64,000 bases of DNA, taken from Daphnia pulex (taxonomy: Eukaryota > Arthropoda > Branchiopoda > Diplostraca > Daphniidae). The stretch spans positions 11,470,001 to 11,534,000 of the forward strand of contig NC_060024.1 in assembly GCF_021134715.1 (NCBI RefSeq), read 5' to 3'. Shown piece after piece: positions 50,348 through 62,155 of the stretch (its first letter is position 1; every line of letters begins with the position of its first letter). Position numbers and translations under genes: made by a program. The notes under the pieces were generated by a model. That model saw only the letters and a program-made list of their open reading frames with translations. It made no database searches and was not told the origin of the DNA.

Positions 50348-53300
50348 TCAATTTCGGACCGAATCCAGTCGTACTGGTTGTATCTTCAGGACCACTGGGA
50401 GGACTTCTGGGCTGGTGTCATCACAGCAGATACCGACATATCTGAATGAACGAAAATATTCACATTACATAAGGTGCAAGAATCACAAGAATGGACAAAT
50501 CAAAATTCTAAAAAATGAAAATGCTTACTTGTCATCAATAATGCAAGCGGATTGGGCGTCCACCTCCAACGTGTTATACAAAGTAGAGATACCTCGCACG
50601 TACTTGGAGCACTCCCAAATTGACATGCAAACAACGTGAGCGGAAGGAGTCTTGCACCACTTTTCGTTATCGGAAGACTCGGATTGCTACGAGATCGGTA
50701 TAGAAACAAGAAATTATTTAAAAAATTGATTTGCAAATGTTATGAATTCTAAAGATTTACATTCTCATTTTGCCATAAAAGTTCTCGGCTGTGGTTGCCG
50801 AATAGAACTTTAACATGAGTCTGATTGCGGTCAAACTGCTGGATCCATTCTTTAGGAGAAAATGGTACGGATTCACCCTGAGCTACTTCAGTTACAGCTT
50901 CCGCAACGATTTGTGTTGTTGTAACAGTTGTTCCGGGCTGGATGGTAGAAGTGGGCAATGGTCCTCGCGTCGTTGTGCGGGGAACTGAAGCAACATTCAT
51001 TGTCGACAAAGAATGTGGCATATTTATGGGTATAGCTGATGAACTATGAGGTCCAGCAGAAACACGAACGCCACCATAAGGACTAGCTAAAAAGCTAGAA
51101 GGTCCCTTCAAACTGACGCCTGTCAAGGACTGAAACTGAGTCGCAGCAACATCTGAAAATGTTAAATAACACGGGCTGTTATTTACGAGCGATTAATCAT
51201 TGAGCAATAAGGTTTCCAAAAGGAACTACATAATACAGTAGGGCGGATATCGGCAACTGCTATTAGCTATTATTTCACTTCTATTTAACAATTCAGTTTA
51301 CCGTTAGGTTAGTAAAAATACCAGGTCTTCATTTTTTTTTTTTCATTATCGAAAAAAAAGCGCGGAAGATGTATAAAATCATAAATGGACATCTTCAACA
51401 TACCATCAATTGTTTGAGCGTCCGCAGGACGGAGATCAGCCGCAGTCGCTGTGCTATTGGGTTTCACAACCACCAGTGATGTCAGAGGTGTGACGAAATC
51501 ATACTGTTGGCATTAAGATTAAGAACATTTAGTAGTAATTACTTTTTATTTTGTCTCATAAGATAAAACTTACCGTAAGGGAGAGATTCAGGGCCTTTTC
51601 GTTAATTTCGACGATTCTCTTGGCATCGTCGATAACTTGGCGTTTCCTCAACATGTCTTGGATCGTCATGTACGCCCAAATCTTTTCCAATGAAAAACTC
51701 TTTTTCGGCTTCGTAACAACAGTGACATTAGGGGCAGCTGGAACTACGATGTCGGGACAGTCCCATGGTGTAACCGGTGGGGCACAAATCCTCACGATAG
51801 GACTAATATGGGGAAATAAAAAGGAACCACTGACTCCGGTTCCACTGATGGATGCACTCAAGTTGAATTTGGGATCAATCCGTCCAGCCACCACGAATTC
51901 GGTGCCTTTAAAGAAGTTTGGCACGTTGGTCTCGGTGACGTCATGTTTTACCGGCCCGTTGTTGTTGTAAACAAAGTTGACATTGCTGAGCAGCGGTGAG
52001 GCCACTTCGTCGAAAAATCCTTTCAGCTGGAGGGTGGCGTCAGCAGCTTCGTAGATTTTTCGTGCGAATCCGCGATTTTGACTAGAAATTTTCGTCAAGA
52101 ATTGGTAATCGGTGCCCGTCCCAAAGGCCAAACAGAAAATGCTGACGACATCGTCGCTGTTGCCTTTGCGGACATTTTTCAGAATTTCGGTCGTGTCAGT
52201 GACGCTCGCCGTGGGTTCGCCGTCAGTCAGGAAGATGATGATGGGCGTGAGACGGACTCGTGATTGAACCGACTGGCTGTTTTTAAGGGCCAGCAAAAGG
52301 GCATCGTTGATGTTGGTTGAAGAAGAGACTTCCATTGCGGCCACAAATTCCTTGGCTCGTTTGACGGATTGTTCCGTTACGGGATACGCCAAAATGTCGT
52401 CATAGGGTCCGAATTTCACTTCCGATTCATTATTTTGTGGCACAGCTGTTGCGTCTTCTGGCGGAGAGTTCATATAATAATATGGATCAGGTCCCTTGTA
52501 AGGTTTCCTCAAATCCCATTCCTAAATTATGCAAAAATGTAATGAAATGCGCAACGATTTTTGTTTGTGATGGAACGAACCGTGACAGCCGAAGAAAATT
52601 CGACAACACTGAAAATGTCCTCGTCCTTTCTAAGTTGATCTAAAATGGAATTCATGGCTTGTTTGGTTTGCTCAATTCTTGTTCCGACCATGGAGCCACT
52701 CGTGTCCAGCACGAAGATGACGTGTTTGGGAAGCGTCGGCAAATCAGCCGGGACAAAGAAATGGACAAAATATCCGTCGACCACCTAATTTGACATTTAA
52801 AAAATGAAATTACTTCAAAGAAATAAAATGTGAACATTTTGTTTAATTACGTGAATTTCTCCTCCTTTTTTTTCAATGGATGATCGATCAACGTCATATT
52901 GCACGACAAACTGCCCCTGGAGTCCATCCTTGGAGATTTTAATTTGCTCGGCCTCTGTCGGCTCGTAAACGACACTCACGACGGTGGTTTCGTTTGTGCG
53001 GATGATTTGGGCTATCTCGTTCTCAGCTGCAGTAGATTTACAATTAACATGTAAGTTTAAACAAATGAATAAAGAAATGTAGTGTTAAAGTTAATCTTAC
53101 TCGAATTGTGATCTTGTTCAACGTCATTTCCGCGCAATTGAGGGACGGCGATTTTGTTAATGGGAAGTGTCTCGAATATGTTGACACGAACGCTCATTTT
53201 CGGTACAACTGAGCCCGGAGTGACGTGAATCGCCTATTGAATCCACCAAATTATTTAGCTGTAAAATCAATTGATTAAAAATTTGGTTTTACATGTTCGT

Positions 53301-54054
53301 AAATTCCTTTGCGTCGAGACAGCAACTCCTCGTACGTCAAATTGAAAAATATTTTCTGCTCAGGTTCAATGTTAACTGACACGGTGAATTGATTGGCATT
53401 GCGAGCACTGCGATAATTAAGAGATGACATTCATCAATTTCCGATTATTAACAAACTAAAAAATAAATAAAAGATAAAAATTTACTTTGCGGTGACTTGA
53501 GCGGCAGACTGTCCCGCATCGACGGCACTCTGATATTCTTCTTGTGCTTTCTCCTTTTCTTTGACACTGGCTTTGTACTCTTTCCCGTCAATTTCCCTGT
53601 TAAAATGTCCAAACATGATTTTACTATAGCTCTCAAAGGTTTGAATAATGCAACTTACATCAAGAAGCCGGAAATGAATGCCGTTTCTGGCAGAACAACA
53701 TGGAAAGTGGCTTCCTGAGCTTTTCTGGACGGATTGGAAACTTTTGACGTGACTTTGGTCGAAGCGTAGCGAAGCCGAATGTCGGACACAATGTCCATAA
53801 AATAAATTCGCGGTTGAGTTTTTTGGACATCTTGTACCTTGATGGTAATATTACAAAATGTAATACTATAGTTGGAATTTGGCCAATTAACATTTGCCGT
53901 TCTTATAATTTACCTCTTGTGGATTAGTTTCAGTTGCGCTTTTCACGTCACGTCGTACGACCCATGTGGGTGAAGCACTTGCCAGCATCAGCCATAGCTG
54001 CAGCAAGACTAAAACTGCTGCCAATTGAGAAGGAAGTTGCGAAACTTTCGCCAT
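50348..54054 (-). CDS. ITIH-like secreted protein A (VIT + vWA + clip-like C-terminus)
   Basis: Twelve exons in phase: 54054-53914, 53837-53659, 53596-53486, 53407-53293, 53233-53101, 53026-52851, 52784-52581, 52521-51574, 51503-51404, 51152-50761, 50686-50529, 50441-50348; about 916 aa. Domains: signal peptide (LAAVLVLLQLWLMLASAS); VIT domain (GFLMEIDGKEYKASVKEK); vWA domain with MIDAS DTSGSM and FLTDGEPTA; the usual ITIH middle region (YDFVTPLTSLVVVKP); a Ser/Thr/Pro linker; a conserved WIQQFDRNQTHV block; and a terminal six-Cys module C-x8-C-x5-C-x21-C-x9-CC, which fits the arthropod clip domain. Vertebrate ITIH proteins are hyaluronan-bound serum proteins; their DPHF processing site is not seen here. 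A near-identical paralogue lies 2.6 kb upstream. Confidence 0.88.
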
Positions 54055-55162
54055 TGCTGTACGTTTGCGAGATGTTGTTCGGCCGGCACCGAACGAATGA
54101 CTGTCACAGACAACCAAGAAAATTCTCCTCTTATGGCCAACGTGGTTTACGTTTCTGCTAGTTGTTTTCTGTTTACCTTTCTTCTCTTTCGTCTTTGGAA
54201 AACACTGAAGGGAATTTTTTGGTCGTGTTGGCTCTCGGTTTTTCCCATGGTAAATCCCAAGTGATTCATGAATTGCTAATTTTCAATTCATATGTGTCGC
54301 ACATGACACAATTCGAGAAATGGGATTAAAAGACACCTTCCACGCTATTACATTTTCACCAACAAGTTTGACGCAGTTAAAAAGCTGAGGTCTCTAAAAG
54401 AACAACTGGCACATTTAAATTTAAAAAGTTTTAAAGTTAAAAAGGGCGTATTTTTGTGTCTCTCACGAAAGTAAAACCAACGGGCATCAAGGACAACACA
54501 TGTTGTCACGTTGTCAAGTTCACCTTGGGCTGAGAATTAAAGAAAAATAATCAATTTTTTAAAATTTGTTGTATTTTTCTTGTATCCATGCGGAAAATAA
54601 AAATAAAGCTAATTAATGAATATCCATATTATAATTCAAGTTTTTTTTTTTGTGTGTGATTCGCCCAAGGCTGGTACTGCGAAAAAAGTCGTGAGCTGAA
54701 AATAATAATTTTAACTTGTTTTTCGCTCCTTCAGGGCACCTGTTTTAGCGGTGAATAACCCCAGCAATGTGAGGCGGAGAAGACGCCCATGATTGAAAAA
54801 GATTGAATTGCGAGTTAAACTTTGCGAATTTCCTAATAATAACCGGTTTATACAGCACTTTGAAAGTGAGTCAATGGAAAAGGCGCAATTCATTATGCTT
54901 TTACTGGCGGGTGATGTCTGAGGCGTTTGAACTGTATTTGCGTGTTCTGGAAAATCCCGCAGTGATTGTGCAATAAGAAAAAAAACTCAGCAAAAACCCA
55001 CTGATCAAATCTACATCCTGTTTGTGAGATTTTTAGGGTCAACAATGAAATCACAAAAGATTATTTATTATATTAACTACTCGATTAATTCATGTTTAAA
55101 AAAAAAGGCCAATGGCGCACTATTATTCAAATTACGATTCAGTCGTCCTTTTTTTTCATTTC
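54055..55162. other. Spacer between ITIH-like A and the Rho-like GTPase
   Basis: 1.1 kb holding the ITIH-like A promoter side. The first 40 bp match the other ITIH-like copy and then similarity stops. No gene seen. Confidence 0.5.
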
Positions 55163-56076
55163 TCACGATATCGTGCATCTTTTCTTCTCTTTAATCTGAG
55201 ATCGATGTTTCACGGCTGCTTTGGCGGCTTCCTCAAAAGCCTGTCGGAGGTTTTGACCCGAAAGAGCCGAACATTCTACAAATGCGTTTGCATTCATCTG
55301 TCTGCTCATGGCCCTTCCCTCTGCTGTGCTAACCTGAAAATTTTAATTTGACCATTGGAATTTATGAAATGGATCAATTTGATTTCCAATCCAATGTTGT
55401 ACCCACACAGCTGTTGGTTTCGGTTAAATCTCTGAGGTCGATCTTTGTGGCTATAAAAACGAATACATATCCGAGAAAATGTATACCACATCAATTGCAA
55501 AATACAATTAAACACGCAATAGGAGACTTACCAACGACGATTCTGGGAGTGCCAGGCGGTAGATAATGAGAAGCCAAAAGAATAAATTCTCTTAGCTTCA
55601 TAAAAGATGCTCGATCATCCACCGCGTAGCAAGCTACCAAAGCAGTAGTCTATTATTGATTTGAATTTAATGAATTAATGTATTTTTGTTATTTAATAGT
55701 AATAAATAACGGGGGGAAAATATTTTAGGAACTAACGTTGAGGCATTGAAGAGGGAAAAGACGTTCAGACGTGAAATATTCATCGAACGAGTTCAGGAAC
55801 GTGTCACGCAGCCTGAAAGGGTACGAAATTCCATCCACCTGGATGTCTTGGACTGTGTCTTCCGTAATGGTAATCCTTCGTATGTACACAAAACTGGTAA
55901 ATGTAAAGGCAATAAAAAGAATGGCATCAATATGCAGCCTACCGTTGTAGATCATCACTCAGTTGGGTGGAATCGAATCGTCCTGAATTGTAGGATCGGA
56001 GGAGCGATGTTTTGCCAATGTGACGAACACCAATAAAAGTCAATTGTAAATCTGTTGCTCTTCTATTCCCTTCCAT
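55163..56076 (-). CDS. Divergent Rho-family small GTPase
   Basis: Five exons in phase: 56076-55943, 55875-55737, 55649-55532, 55450-55407, 55333-55163; about 201 aa. P-loop GVRHIGKTSLL (GxxxxGKT), switch I region ITITEDTVQDIQVDG with Thr35 kept, switch II DTFLNSFDEYF in place of DTAGQEDY, ATKIDLRD for the TKxDLRD guanine motif, ECSAL for the SAK-type loop, and the C-terminus KKRCTIS, a CaaX prenylation box. TKIDLRD and ECSAL mark it as Rho/Rac/Cdc42-like. Loss of the switch II Gly and Gln suggests weak or no GTP hydrolysis, as in Rnd-type proteins (inference). It sits between two near-identical ITIH-like genes on the same strand but shows no relation to them. Confidence 0.8.
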
Positions 56077-56696
56077 TTTGTTTTCTTAAGTAGAGAGAAA
56101 GCCATTCCGATATTGTATACTACAAGTGAGTGTGACTATAGATAACGATCACCATGGTAACGCGTCTGGCGGCAAGTAGATAATAAACACGCGCAACAGT
56201 CATATAAGAAATTTAGAGATTGAAACGTTAATGGAATTTGAAATGACGAAAGATGCCCGCCGGCCTGTGAACTAGTCGTGTACGATCAAAAGTTCACCTT
56301 TATCTACTGAATGAAAACAGACACTGCGCTATAGCTGAAATGATATATGACAGCCATCGAAATAATTTTGTTTTTTTCACGAGCTATCTTGAAAATAAAT
56401 ATGGAATGCAATTGAACTGCGTTGTATTCTCTGCCAAACAAATTAAATACAGGAAGCTGAAGTAAACCAAATTAATTACGCACATCCAGGTTTTATTCCT
56501 ATTCACACCTGCGATGAGCTTATTATTGACGTTAACATTAACAATGGTGAAGAGCCCTTTTATATAAACGAGCGCCATATTTCAACGAGTGAATTACATA
56601 CTGCATATAGCAAGCCAAAAATTGAACAACAATAATCAAGCACTTAAGCATAATGGCATCATCAAAACGACCAAAGCTAGAAAAATAATTACGATT
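56077..56696. other. Spacer between the Rho-like GTPase and ITIH-like B
   Basis: 620 bp, AT-rich, no gene seen; includes the GTPase promoter and the 3' end of ITIH-like B. Confidence 0.5.
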
Positions 56697-57130
56697 TTAC
56701 AGGTATAACGCACCACCATCACTTTGGGATTCAAGGTTTTCGGTCACTTCCTCTAAGGCAGCTGTATTTTCGAAAGAGGGTGTCTTGGTTAAGTCACAGC
56801 AAACACCGACGTACCTAAATGATTTACAAAGATTGCGGCGTTAATTATTAGGCCTACATGACGTGGTGTGGCTTGAAACCTATCAAAGGGATCAAAAGCC
56901 ATTTTTAAAATGCTCTTACTCTTTCATGCCGTTTTTAATAATGCAAGCAGTACTGCCGTTCGTGATGGATCCCCTTAACAGATAAGTAGAGACAATTTTG
57001 GAACACTTCCAAATTGACTTGCAAACAGCGTGAGGGAGTCGATTCGCGGAACAAGATTCGTACTCGTCATCCGGCTAAACGATCGTCAGAAATAATAAGC
57101 GTAATAACAGACAGTGAAGGTGATGAATCA

Positions 57131-57162
<32 letters not shown>

Positions 57163-60100
57163 TAAGATTTACCAATTCGTCAGTCCATAGGAGATTGAAA
57201 GTTTCATTGCCGGATGCGATGTTAACGTGGGTCGCATTATGGTCAAATTGTTTGATCCAATTTTCAGGTTTAAACGTTTGAGGTTCCAGCGTCTCACTTT
57301 CCACTGTCCCATATTCACTTTCTGGAGAATTCTCAGTCGCCAATTCAAAACTCTCGAGAGCTGGAACTGGAGCTAATGGGCTCGAAAGTTGGGCGAAATA
57401 TGGGGGAAACCCTCCAACTAGAAACGGGGGCGCCGGCGCTGCTGATAAAGCGTAAACTGGCGATGGTGCACGAAGATCTGATAATTTAATAATAAGATAA
57501 TATCCAATTATTGATCATAAAATCATAAATTGACAACTTCAACATACCATCAATTGTTTGAGCGTCCGCAGGACGGAGATCAGCTGCAGTTGCTGTGCAA
57601 TTGGGTTTAACAACCACCAGTGATGTCAGAGGTGTGACGAAATCATACTGTTGGCATTAAGATTAAGAACATTTAGTAGTAATTACTTTTTATTTTGTCT
57701 CATAAGATAAAACTTACCGTAAGGGAGAGATTCAGGGCCTTTTCGTTAATTTCGACGATTCTCTTGGCATCGTCGATAATTTGGCGTTTCCTCAACATGT
57801 CTTGGATCGTCATGTACGCCCAAATCTTTTCCAATGAAAACCTCTTTTTCGGTTTACTAACAGTGACATTAGGGGCAGCTGGTACTACGATGTCGGGACA
57901 GTCCCATGGTGTAACCGGTGGGGCACAAATCCTCATGATGGGACTAATATTGGGAAATAAAAAGGAACCACTGACTCCGGTTCCACTGATGGATGCACTC
58001 AAGTTGAATTTGGGATCAATCCGTCCAGCCACCACGAACTCGGTGCCTTTAAAGAAGTTTGGCACGTTGGTCTCGGTGACGTCATGTTTTACCGGCCCGT
58101 TGTTGTTGTAAACAAAGTTGACATTGCTAAGCAGCGGTGAGGCCACTTCGTCGAAAAATCCTTTCAGCTGGAGGGTGGCGTCGGCAGCTTCGTAGATTTT
58201 TCGTGCGAAACCGCGATTTTGACTAGAAATTTTCGTCAGGAATTGGTAATCGGTGCCCGTCCCAAAGGCCAAACAGAAAATGCTGACGACATCGTCGCTG
58301 TTGCCTTTGCGGACATTTTTCAGAATTTCGGTCGTGTCAGTGACGCTCGCCGTGGGTTCGCCGTCAGTCAGGAAGATGATGATGGGCGTGAGACGGACTC
58401 GTGATTGAACCGACTGGCTGTTTTTAAGGGCCAGCAAAAGGGCATCGTTGATGTTGGTCGAAGAAGTGACGTCCATTGCGGCCACAAATTCCTTGGCTCG
58501 TTTGACGGATTGTTCCGTTACGGGATACGCCAAAATGTCGTCATAAGGTCCGAATTTCACTTCCGATTCATTTGTTTGTGGGACAGCTGTTGCGTCTTCT
58601 GTTGTTTCTTCTGGTGCAGAGTTGAAGTAATAATGATCAGGTCCCTTGTAAGGTTTCCTCAAATCCCATTCCTAAATTATGCAAAAATTTGATGAAATTT
58701 GCGCAACGATTTTTGTTTGTGACGGAACGAACCGTGACGCCCGAAGAAAATTCGACAACACTAAAGATGTCCTCGTCCTTTCTAAGTTGGTCTAAAATGG
58801 AATTCATGGCTTGTTTGGTTTGCTCAATTCTTGTTCCGGCCATGGAGCCACTCGTGTCCAGCACGAAGATGACGTGTTTGGGAAGCGTCGGCAAATCAGC
58901 CGGGACAAAGAAATGGACAAAATATCCGTCGACCACCTAATTTGACATTTTCAAAATGAAATAACTTCAAAGAAATGAAATGGGGGCATTTTGTTTAAAT
59001 TACGTGAATTTCTCCTCCTTTTTTTTCAATGGATGATCGATCCACGTCATATTGCACGACAAACTGTCCCTGGAGTCCATCCTTTGAGATTTTAATTTGC
59101 TCGGCCTCTGTCGGCTCGTAAACGACACTCACGACGGTGGTTTCGTTTGTGCGGATGATTTGGGCTATCTCGTTCTCAGCTGCAGTAGATTTACAATTAA
59201 CATGTAAGTTTAAAAAAAATGAATAGATAATTGTAATGAATTTAATCTTACTCGAATTGTGATCTTGTTCAACGTCATTTCCGCGCAATTGAGGGACGGC
59301 GATTTTGTTGATGGGAAGTGTCTCGAATATGTTGACACGAACGCTCATTTTCGGTACAACTGAGCCCGGAGTGACGTGAATTGCCTATTCAATCCACCAA
59401 ATTATTATTTAGCTGTAAAATAAATTGATTAAAAATTTTGTTTTACATGTTCGTAAATTCCTTTGCGTCGAGACAGCAACTCCTCGTACGTCAAATTGAA
59501 AAATATTTTCTGCTCGGGTTCAATGTTAACTGACACGGTGAATTGATTGGCATTACGAGCACTGCAACAATTAAGAGATGACATTCATCAATTTCCGATT
59601 ATTAACAAACTAAAAAATAAATAAAAGATAAAAATTTACTTTGCGGTGACTTGAGCGGCAGACTGTCCCGCATCGACGGCGCTCTGATATTCTTCTTGAG
59701 CTTTCTCCTTTTCTTTGACACTGGCTTTGTACTCTTTCCCGTCAATTTCCCTGTAAAAATGTCCAAACATGATTTTACTATAACTCTCAAAGGTTTGAAA
59801 GATGCAACTTACATTAAGAAACCGGAAATGAATGCCGTTTCTGGCAGAACAACATGGAAAGTGGCTTCCTGAGCTTTTCTGGACGGATTGGAAACTTTTG
59901 ACGTGACTTTGGTCGAAGCGTAACGAAGCCGAATGTCGGACACAATGTCCATAAAATAAATTCGCGGTTGAGTTTTTTGGACATCTTGTACCTTGATGGT
60001 AATATTTTAAAATGTAATACTATAGTTGCAATTTGGCCAATTAACATTTGCCGTTCTTATAATTTACCTCTTGTGGATTAGTTTCAGTTGCGCTTTTCAC

Positions 60101-60214
60101 GTCACGCCGTACGACCCATGTCGGTGAACCACCGACAGTTGCCAGCATGAGCCATAGCTGCAGCAAGACTAAAACTGCTGCCAATTGAGAAGCAAGTTGC
60201 GAAACTTTCGCCAT
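56697..60214 (-). CDS. ITIH-like secreted protein B (VIT + vWA + clip-like C-terminus)
   Basis: The start at 60214 is equivalent to that of gene A; the first exon ends at 60068. The main vWA exons are at about 58936-58733 and 58671-57718, and the last exons are 57074-56920 and 56814-56697, ending at TAA. From the start to the end of the middle region it is almost the same as A, with the same introns (MIDAS DTSGSM, FLTDGEPTA). The linker is different and shorter, with Pro/Ala runs, then WIKQFDHNATHV and LLW, and a C-terminal module C-x9-C-x5-C-x19-C-x12-CC. The tail after the module is acidic. Roughly 900 aa. A secreted protein is predicted. It has its own TATA box, unlike A. Confidence 0.88.
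57131..57157. repeat. Poly-T tract of 27 nt in an ITIH-like B intron
   Basis: An uninterrupted run of T (A on the coding strand), beginning about 15 nt after the splice donor that follows the LLWTDEL exon. Likely a slippage-prone homopolymer; its exact length may be a sequencing estimate. Confidence 0.8.
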
Positions 60215-60285
60215 CGCTGTACGTTTGCGAGATGTTGTTCGGCCGGCACCGAACGGATATCTGTCTTGCCACCAATGAACTTCAT

Positions 60286-60296
60286 GCGTATTTATA
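60286..60296 (-). promoter_or_regulatory. TATA box of ITIH-like B
   Basis: Minus-strand TATAAATACGC 72 bp upstream of the ATG at 60214, just beyond the point where similarity to gene A ends. No comparable TATA box is present upstream of gene A. Confidence 0.55.
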
Positions 60297-61440
60297 GTCT
60301 AAAGTCTAAGCCACTTTGTTATTCGTGAACATTCCCCCAAGGGTGAAAATGTCCAAGACCGGCCAGACGCCTATAGCATAGAAGAATGTGGTTTTGGTTT
60401 TCCCCATTGGAAAAAGCTCGTCGGTCCATAAATTGTTCGCTTGGCTAGCAACATTCGAGTGAAGGTAAAAGATATCTTGAATTATTATTCAAATGACAGA
60501 TATAGATCAGTACGAGAGCACAAAGTTATCCATAGAAGGAAGCAAATAAAATAAAAAATTCAAATCAATGTAATAAAACGCGTATTTCTCATTTTCTCAC
60601 GAGAATAAAGAACTCTCAAGGTCAAGACGTGCAATCGCTAGTCCCCAAATTCACCTTGACTCTGAATAATACAGAAAATAATAAAACTTACCGCAAATAT
60701 TTGTGTTTCCTTTTTTTCCGAAGTGAATTTATTACCCCGCATAGTTGATTGTGAGACTTATGTGTAGTTGAGTGTGGGTCTTATTCTTTTATGAAAGAGG
60801 ACAAATGGTAGTCCAAACGTGCAAGACGTTCATGCGAGACGAAATCTTGCTAAAATTTTATTTGTGAAGTATTACCAGCATTTTTCAAAACGTCAAGGTT
60901 GCCCTTTATTAGACATAGCATGCGCATTCCCTTATAAAGGCAAGATCCCTACTACGTACTAATAGATAGGACTTAGATGTTTTCCTAATATTCTGACATT
61001 TATGCCTTATTCTGGAAACCTCACAGTCTGAATATGAAATAAACAGGGGAAACTGGATTTCGTTCCAATCGAGTCTTGGGATCCTGCAGAGTGCTGGGTC
61101 AATTTTTCGAGGCCAGCGCTCTTTATCAAAGTTCAAAATATCAAGTTCTTACTGAACATAAACTGTTGATTTCGTGCGAAAAGCAAACACACTGATGAGT
61201 GATGCATCCAGTCAACGGCGCATATTTTTCAAATATTGTCTTTGATATTTTTGCTTATTTCAAACCTAGCATTTTGCTGCATATATTATCTGAAGAAATA
61301 TCGTGAGTTCATTCTACTGTTTTCCATATGTTTGAGCATGAGCCTTTACAAATAACGCTTTTGGATGGAAAACCAAATATTCGCGCTATGAAAAATAACT
61401 CATATTTAAAACCTGTGAAACAAAACTTTAAAAAGGTTTG
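60297..61440. other. Spacer between ITIH-like B and the tRNA genes
   Basis: 1.1 kb, AT-rich; no protein gene or RNA gene seen. Confidence 0.5.
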
Positions 61441-61531
61441 TGCCGTAACCAGGATTCGAACCTGGGTTACTACGGTTTTGTTTTACGTTGTGATCCACAA
61501 CGTAGGGTCCTAACCACTAGACGATTACGGC
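61441..61531 (-). tRNA. tRNA-His (GTG) with 19-nt intron
   Basis: On the minus strand: acceptor stem GCCGTAA/TTACGGC, D arm GTCTAGTGGTTAGGAC, anticodon stem CTACG/CGTAG with loop TTGTGG + C, T arm CCAGG-TTCGAAT-CCTGG and discriminator A. Mature length is 72 nt. An intron of 19 nt (ATCACAACGTAAAACAAAA) is inserted one base after the anticodon, the normal eukaryotic place, and its CACAAC can pair with the anticodon region GTTGTG. TTTTT follows downstream as a Pol III terminator. The 5' extra G of tRNA-His is added after transcription in eukaryotes. Confidence 0.92.
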
Positions 61532-62064
61532 TGAAAAGATAGTAAGCAAAACCTTTACAGTACCGGGAAAATATTTTTTGGGATTCGACATTTTAAAAGT
61601 ATTTCATTTTTTTTTGTGCATTTAATATTTCCTGGTAATAAAAATGCAATTCTGATGTGTTCGCTTTTTGCATTAGTTTCTGTAATTTGTAAGTGTAGCT
61701 ACAGTGCTATAAACTGCTATGTGTGCTTTAAAAAACATTATCTATTGCACCACGGGATCCAGGTATCCGTCAGAAAGTTCACTCGTCATTTTTAGTACTG
61801 TGAGGTCGGTAATAACTGCCTATAAACCCAATTATAATTGGAAAATGAATATAGCAATAACCTGCATATCGTGACATATGCTGTCCTTCATGCACCGGGT
61901 GCAATTAGCCATTTCTGATTACTTACTAATAAAAACACGCAGTATTGGCCAGTTGCAGAGACATTTTCTTTAAAGAAAAATGTAGTTTTTCATTTCTAAA
62001 ATTATTTTTCATGAAAATAGCGCAAACTAACTGCACTACTTGGAACTTACGAGAAAAATATTTC
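61532..62064. other. Spacer between the two tRNA-His genes
   Basis: 533 bp AT-rich sequence with no recognisable gene. The flanks of the two tRNAs are not obviously similar. Confidence 0.5.
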
Positions 62065-62155
62065 TGCCGTAACCAGGATTCGAACCTGGGTTACTACGGT
62101 TTTGTTGTACGTTGTGATCCACAACGTAGGGTCCTAACCACTAGACGATTACGGC
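62065..62155 (-). tRNA. tRNA-His (GTG) with 19-nt intron, second copy
   Basis: Same mature sequence as the copy at 61441-61531. The intron differs by one base (ACGTAC in place of ACGTAA). All stems are intact and a TTTTT terminator lies just downstream on the minus strand, so both copies look functional. Confidence 0.92.

Noticed and set aside
51551-51970. A long plus-strand ORF antisense to the ITIH-like A vWA exon, almost identical to one at 57695-58111
   Set aside because: The conservation is explained by the duplicated minus-strand exon. The plus-strand product has no recognisable domain.
57121-57160. The poly-T tract as the tail of a retroposed element
   Set aside because: It lies inside an intron next to a donor, with no target-site duplication or element body visible.
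61441-62155. tRNA pseudogenes because the raw anticodon arm looks too long
   Set aside because: The extra 19 nt are in the canonical intron position and all stems are intact after removal.
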